A stretch of DNA of 64,000 nt from JALHMI01 sp964598535 (GTDB taxonomy: Bacteria; Planctomycetota; Planctomycetia; Pirellulales; PALSA-1355), in contig CAZRCI010000001.1 in assembly GCA_964598535.1 (NCBI GenBank), positions 1-64,000 of the forward strand. The letters are read 5' to 3'. Made by a program: the position numbers and the translations under genes. Shown here piece after piece: positions 60,632-64,000 of the stretch (the stretch's first letter is position 1; each line of letters opens with the position of its first letter). Under the pieces are notes generated by a model. The model ran no database searches and was not told the DNA's origin. It was given only the letters and a program-made list of their open reading frames with translations.

Positions 60632-63022
60632 ATGCGCTGGCCGAATGCGTCGGCCAGCACCACTCTTATGACGCCGGCCAGTGCGATTCGTCGTGTCGAG
60701 TGGCGACGCTTCGTGCGGCGCTCGGCTGGATTGCTGGCATGCTTGGCCGGAGTCGTGCTGCTCTCGGTCGCTGGTCCTTCCCCTGCTACCGAGGCCCCTG
60801 CTACCGAGGCCCCTGCCACCGAGGCCCCCGGAACCGAGCAAGGCGCCGCCTCTTCCGGCGATGCCACAGCCCCCGCGTCCGCCTCGGCCGCTGCCCCGCC
60901 AGGGATTGAAAATCACGCCCAGGAGCGTTCCGCGGAGCCTGCAAAAGTGGGCCGCCTCGTGCGTGTGCCGCTGCCGCTCGTCGGCAATGCCGATACGCAG
61001 GCGATCGCCGCGGCCCAAAAAGCGATCGTGGAAATGCCGGCGGGCCCAGGGCGTCCCGTGCTGGTGCTGGAGTTCTCATCCTCAACCGGGCAGACGGGGC
61101 AGGGGAGCGACTTCGAGCGCGCGCTCAAGCTCGCGCGCTTTCTTACCAGCCGCGATGCCAGTACCGTCGAAACCGTGGCTTTCATTCCCAAATCGCTCAA
61201 GGGCCATGCCGTGCTGCCGGCAATGGCCTGCGAGAGCATCATCATGGGGCCCGACGCGGTGCTCGGCGACGCGGGGCTGGATGAACCCGCCGAACAGGTG
61301 ACCGACCCGACCGTGCGAAGCGGCTACCGCGAGATCGCCAATCGCCGGCGCACCATTCCGGCCGAGGTGGCCTTGGCCATGCTCGATAAGAATGTCGAGC
61401 TGCTCAAGGTCGATACCGAAGTCAGCCCTGAGTATGTGTTCGTTGGCGACTTGGAATCGCTCAAGCAAAAGCGCACGATCCTATCGCAACAAGTGCTCAG
61501 TCGTCCCGGCCAGGCCCTGCTGCTTACCGGTAGCGACGCCCGGGCCGAGGGCTTTGCCACGTATCTCGCGGCGGATCGCCAGGCGTTGGCGCGCGCGCTC
61601 TCGGTGTCCGAGCGCGACCTGGAGGATGACCCTTCGCTGTGGGGCAAATGGCGACCGGTGGAAGTGGCGGTCGTCGGCCCGATCACGATCTCGGCAATCG
61701 CCACGGTGAAACGCACCATCGAGCAACAAATTCGCGACTCCCATGTCAATCTGATTGTGCTTCGCATCGAAAGCTCGGGCGGGTCGCTTGCCGATAGCGT
61801 TGACCTGGCGCACTACATCGCCCAACAGGATCCATCCCAGGTGCGAATCGTCGCGTATGTGCCGGAGCGAGCTACCGGGGACGCGGCTGTCATCGCCACC
61901 GCGGCCGATCAACTCGTAATGGCGCCTCGGGCAGTCCTGGGAGGCGACGGCGAGGGAATCGCCTCGAAAACCGACTCCGAGCTGGCGCGACAAACGCTTC
62001 GCGAAAGCCTTGCGCCACTCCAAGGCCGACGCTGGTCGCTGGCGGCTGCGTTCATTGATCCGAGCGTTCGCGTGTTCCAGTATACGAACCAGCAGACCGG
62101 CGCCACCGCGTACTTCTCACCGCAAGAGCGGGACGAGCAAGCGCAGCCGGACGAATGGATTCAGGGAGTCGAGATCACCCAGCCGAAACAGGTCTTGCAG
62201 GTCACGGGCGACCGTGCGGTCGAATTGGGACTGGCCCGTTATGCCGTAGACAGCTTCGACGAGTTCAAACAACGTTATGGTCTCGACGGCAACATCCTTC
62301 GCGCGGAGCAAGGTTGGGCCGATTATCTCGTGCAGGTCTTGGCTACGCCGACGGTCGCCTGGCTGCTCCTGCTGATCGGCGGAGCCGCTTTATACGCCGA
62401 GTTTCAATCGCCCGGCGTGGGCATCGGTGCGTTTATCGCCGGGGTCAGCTTTCTGCTCTATTTCTGGAGCAAGCACTTGGGCGGGACTGCCGACTGGCTG
62501 GAGGTCTTGCTGTTCGTCGCGGGCGTTAGTTGTGTGTTGCTCGAACTTTTCGTGCTGCCGGGAACTGGCGTGTTCGGTCTCGGCGGCGGGCTGATGATGA
62601 TCTTGTCGTTGGTGCTTGCAAGCCAAACGTTCATCATTCCACACGACGAGCAGCAATTGACGCAGCTTCGCGATTCGCTGTTGGGACTCCTGGCCGTGGG
62701 AGCCGGCATCGCCGTCGTGGCGATCCTCATGCAGCGTTACTTGCCACACGCGCCGCTCCTGTCGAACATGATGCTGGCTCCTCCCAGCGGCACCGAACTC
62801 GAAGATCTCTCGCACCGCGAATCGCTCGTCTCGCTAGACTATCTCGTGGGCGCGACGGGCACCGCCGTCACTCAACTCGCTCCGTCCGGCAAGGCTCGCT
62901 TCGATAAGCGGATGGTCGACGTTCTCGCCGACGGCGAATTCATTGCTCGCGGCGATGCCGTCTTGGTGACCGAGGTCCATGGCAATCGCGTGGTTGTACG
63001 TTCCGCCGAACATCGTGGCTGA
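60632..63022 (+). CDS. NfeD-family membrane protein with two ClpP-like domains
   Basis: A 796-residue protein of the NfeD1 class. After a signal/anchor region comes a linker with a four-fold PATEA repeat. Two ClpP/crotonase-like domains follow: the first (about 110-250; LVRVPLPLVGNADTQAI, VLVLEFSSSTGQTGQGSD) and the second (about 350-500; VEVAVVGPITISAIATVKRT, VLRIESSGGSLADSV). In the second, the segment after the SGG loop reads PERATGDAAVIATAAD and lacks the usual SAGTYI, so proteolytic activity is doubtful. Four to five transmembrane helices and a C-terminal NfeD OB-fold domain (LVGATGTAVTQLAPSGKARF, then GEFIARGDAVLVTEVHGNRV) end the protein. The ATG at 60632 or at 60668 may be used. Confidence 0.88.
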   Translation: MRWPNASASTTLMTPASAIRRVEWRRFVRRSAGLLACLAGVVLLSVAGPSPATEAPATEAPATEAPGTEQGAASSGDATAPASASAAAPPGIENHAQERSAEPAKVGRLVRVPLPLVGNADTQAIAAAQKAIVEMPAGPGRPVLVLEFSSSTGQTGQGSDFERALKLARFLTSRDASTVETVAFIPKSLKGHAVLPAMACESIIMGPDAVLGDAGLDEPAEQVTDPTVRSGYREIANRRRTIPAEVALAMLDKNVELLKVDTEVSPEYVFVGDLESLKQKRTILSQQVLSRPGQALLLTGSDARAEGFATYLAADRQALARALSVSERDLEDDPSLWGKWRPVEVAVVGPITISAIATVKRTIEQQIRDSHVNLIVLRIESSGGSLADSVDLAHYIAQQDPSQVRIVAYVPERATGDAAVIATAADQLVMAPRAVLGGDGEGIASKTDSELARQTLRESLAPLQGRRWSLAAAFIDPSVRVFQYTNQQTGATAYFSPQERDEQAQPDEWIQGVEITQPKQVLQVTGDRAVELGLARYAVDSFDEFKQRYGLDGNILRAEQGWADYLVQVLATPTVAWLLLLIGGAALYAEFQSPGVGIGAFIAGVSFLLYFWSKHLGGTADWLEVLLFVAGVSCVLLELFVLPGTGVFGLGGGLMMILSLVLASQTFIIPHDEQQLTQLRDSLLGLLAVGAGIAVVAILMQRYLPHAPLLSNMMLAPPSGTELEDLSHRESLVSLDYLVGATGTAVTQLAPSGKARFDKRMVDVLADGEFIARGDAVLVTEVHGNRVVVRSAEHRG
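60782..60838 (+). repeat. 15-bp in-frame tandem repeat
   Basis: Four near-identical units of CCTGCTACCGAGGCC encode PATEA, PATEA, PATEA and a variant PGTEQ in the linker of the NfeD protein. The first two units are identical. The copy number of such repeats may vary between strains. Confidence 0.85.
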
Positions 63023-63147
63023 GAATGCCGCGCGAGGCGAATGGCTCGAAACGGCTGCCGTTCCTTGCGGATCAATTGTGGTAGAATAAACGTACCTCGA
63101 TGCATTTTGAGAGTTCGCAGTTATTCTCTTCACCTGATACCACCGCG

Positions 63148-63726
63148 ATGAGCCCACTCGTTTGGTCCGTGCTGCTGCTATTGAGCGGGCTGGCGTTGGT
63201 CTGCGCCGAGGTGTTTATCCCTTCAGGAGGCTTGTTGGGGTTTCTGTCCGTGGCGTCCTTAATTACGGGCATCGGCATGGCTTTCTACCATGGCGGCATC
63301 GAGATCGGGCTCTTATTTTTGGTGGTGACCGGGGTCGCCGTGCCAGGAGCGCTCAGCCTGGCGTTCCGTTATTGGCCACAAACTCCCATGGGCAAACGGC
63401 TCCTGCTTCAAGTTCCGCGTCCCGATGAGGTGTTGCCAGACTCGCCTCAGCGGCAGCGACTGCGCCAACTGGTGGGAAAAATCGGCGTTGCGCGAACGAT
63501 GATGATGCCCAGCGGAGCCATTGAAGTCGACGGCCAGACGGTTGACGCCCTGAGCGAAGGCGTATCGATCGAGCCGGGCCAGGCGATCGAAGTGATCGAA
63601 GTGCGCGGCACGCGCGTTCTCGTCCGCCCAGCAGAAGCGGCCAGGCCCGACGCCACCGAGGACGACGTCCTCGGCCGGCAGCTCGAATCCTTCGAGATAG
63701 AAGGTCTCGACGAGCCGCTGTCTTGA
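63148..63726 (+). CDS. Second NfeD-family membrane protein (short form)
   Basis: A 192-residue protein starting MSPLVWSVLLLLSGLALVCA. Three transmembrane helices (up to about residue 75; GGLLGFLSVASLITGIGMAF, GLLFLVVTGVAVPGALSLA) are followed by a soluble C-terminal OB-fold (LVGKIGVARTMMMPSGAIEV, DGQTVDALSEGVSIEPGQAI, VIEVRGTRVLVRP), the usual short NfeD1b arrangement that accompanies flotillin-like proteins. An alternative ATG at 63100 lies closer to a possible -10 (TAGAAT at 63082). It is 125 bp after the long NfeD gene and 124 bp before floA. Confidence 0.9.
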   Translation: MSPLVWSVLLLLSGLALVCAEVFIPSGGLLGFLSVASLITGIGMAFYHGGIEIGLLFLVVTGVAVPGALSLAFRYWPQTPMGKRLLLQVPRPDEVLPDSPQRQRLRQLVGKIGVARTMMMPSGAIEVDGQTVDALSEGVSIEPGQAIEVIEVRGTRVLVRPAEAARPDATEDDVLGRQLESFEIEGLDEPLS

Positions 63727-63850
63727 CGAGCGAATTGCGACCGTTTGAGCGGCGCGCCTTGACATGGTTGCGCGTGCGCCGGGACAATCTTCAGATGTAG
63801 ACATGGCATAAATGCCCGGAGCGTCCGTCAAGCCCTGGAAGGTTGCTCTC

Positions 63851-64000
63851 ATGCAAACCCTCGCTCAACAGCCCAGTGCCAGCACCGTGATCACCATCGT
63901 TCTGATGGGTGGCGGCTTGCTGGTGATGCTGGTGGTCATCGCGGTTTTCGCGCGATACTCGCGACTGTGGATCCAATCGGTCATGACCGGCGCGCGGATC
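63851..64000 (+). CDS. floA: Flotillin-like protein FloA, N-terminal part (cut by window end)
   Basis: The first 50 codons of the gene are present. The N-terminus carries a hydrophobic membrane segment (ITIVLMGGGLLVMLVVIAVF) followed by YSRLWIQSVMTGARI, which matches the start of bacterial flotillin-like FloA (SPFH domain after a hairpin membrane anchor). GGAAGG lies 8 bp before the ATG. The preceding NfeD1b gene supports this, because NfeD proteins and FloA are regularly encoded side by side. The SPFH domain itself is outside the window. Confidence 0.8.
   Translation, partial: MQTLAQQPSASTVITIVLMGGGLLVMLVVIAVFARYSRLWIQSVMTGARI

Noticed and set aside
60782..60838. Tandem 15-bp units as a CRISPR or satellite array
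   Set aside because: Units are contiguous without spacers, in frame and coding for PATEA in a linker.

Overview
The window looks like one contiguous stretch of a planctomycete chromosome, most likely Pirellulales or a close relative, probably from a metagenome or draft assembly. The reasons are the high GC content, the many secreted proteins of families mostly known from planctomycetes (a DUF1598-like protein, a TIGR03009-like protein, an NPYQAP-type small membrane protein, PEP-CTERM proteins), a Ser/Thr kinase fused to a receiver-like domain, and an NfeD-NfeD-FloA cluster. A run of 10 Ns inside the transketolase gene marks a scaffold gap. I see no rRNA, tRNA, CRISPR array, transposase, integrase or prophage.

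Layout. 1-10.5 kb: 3' part of dnaE, a secreted DUF1598-like protein, glycerate 2-kinase, a membrane protein with a spermidine-synthase-like domain, and a large secreted glycosidase-like protein. 10.8-20 kb: a small conserved-looking protein, a kinase/pseudo-receiver fusion, family-4 uracil-DNA glycosylase, GTPase Der, ilvN-ilvC, a small protein, a radical SAM protein and an SMP-30-type lactonase. 20-29.3 kb: an O-antigen-ligase-like membrane protein with an FkbM methyltransferase, L-lactate permease, cyclophilin, transketolase, an aspartate-type aminotransferase and a small membrane protein. 29.5-34.5 kb: a storage-polysaccharide cluster of glycogen synthase, a GalT-family nucleotidyltransferase resembling ADP-glucose phosphorylase, and a GH57 glucanotransferase/amylase. 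34.7-40.5 kb: an MFS exporter, an amino-acid ABC transporter whose binding protein and permease are one polypeptide, and speA.

40.9-45 kb: an unknown protein, a hexulose-phosphate-synthase-like enzyme, an unknown anchored protein, scpB and an extremely acidic protein. 45-52.4 kb, minus strand: a run argH, HEAT-repeat/pseudo-receiver protein, sigma-54 activator without a sensor domain, CcsA/HemX-like protein, hemA, with a good sigma-70-type promoter in front of argH. 52.6-57 kb: an HSDL2-like dehydrogenase and three PEP-CTERM proteins, two of them tandem paralogues and the third with a probable one-base frameshift in its signal peptide. 57.2-64 kb: a PQQ-type beta-propeller, a HAD phosphatase, a TIGR03009-like protein, two NfeD-family membrane proteins and the start of floA.

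The most unusual structural signal is a dispersed element of about 150 bp built from a series of hairpins. There are two near-complete copies (3954-4106 and 17132-17285), one of which carries a compensatory base-pair change relative to the other, and three short relatives. All five sit just after gene 3' ends or between convergent genes. Two other recurring themes are receiver-like domains without the phosphoacceptor Asp (in the kinase and in the HEAT protein) and a gene that appears to be transcribed without a leader (17715). Most of the rest is ordinary core metabolism. Functional calls rest on motifs read directly from translated sequence; no database search was run.
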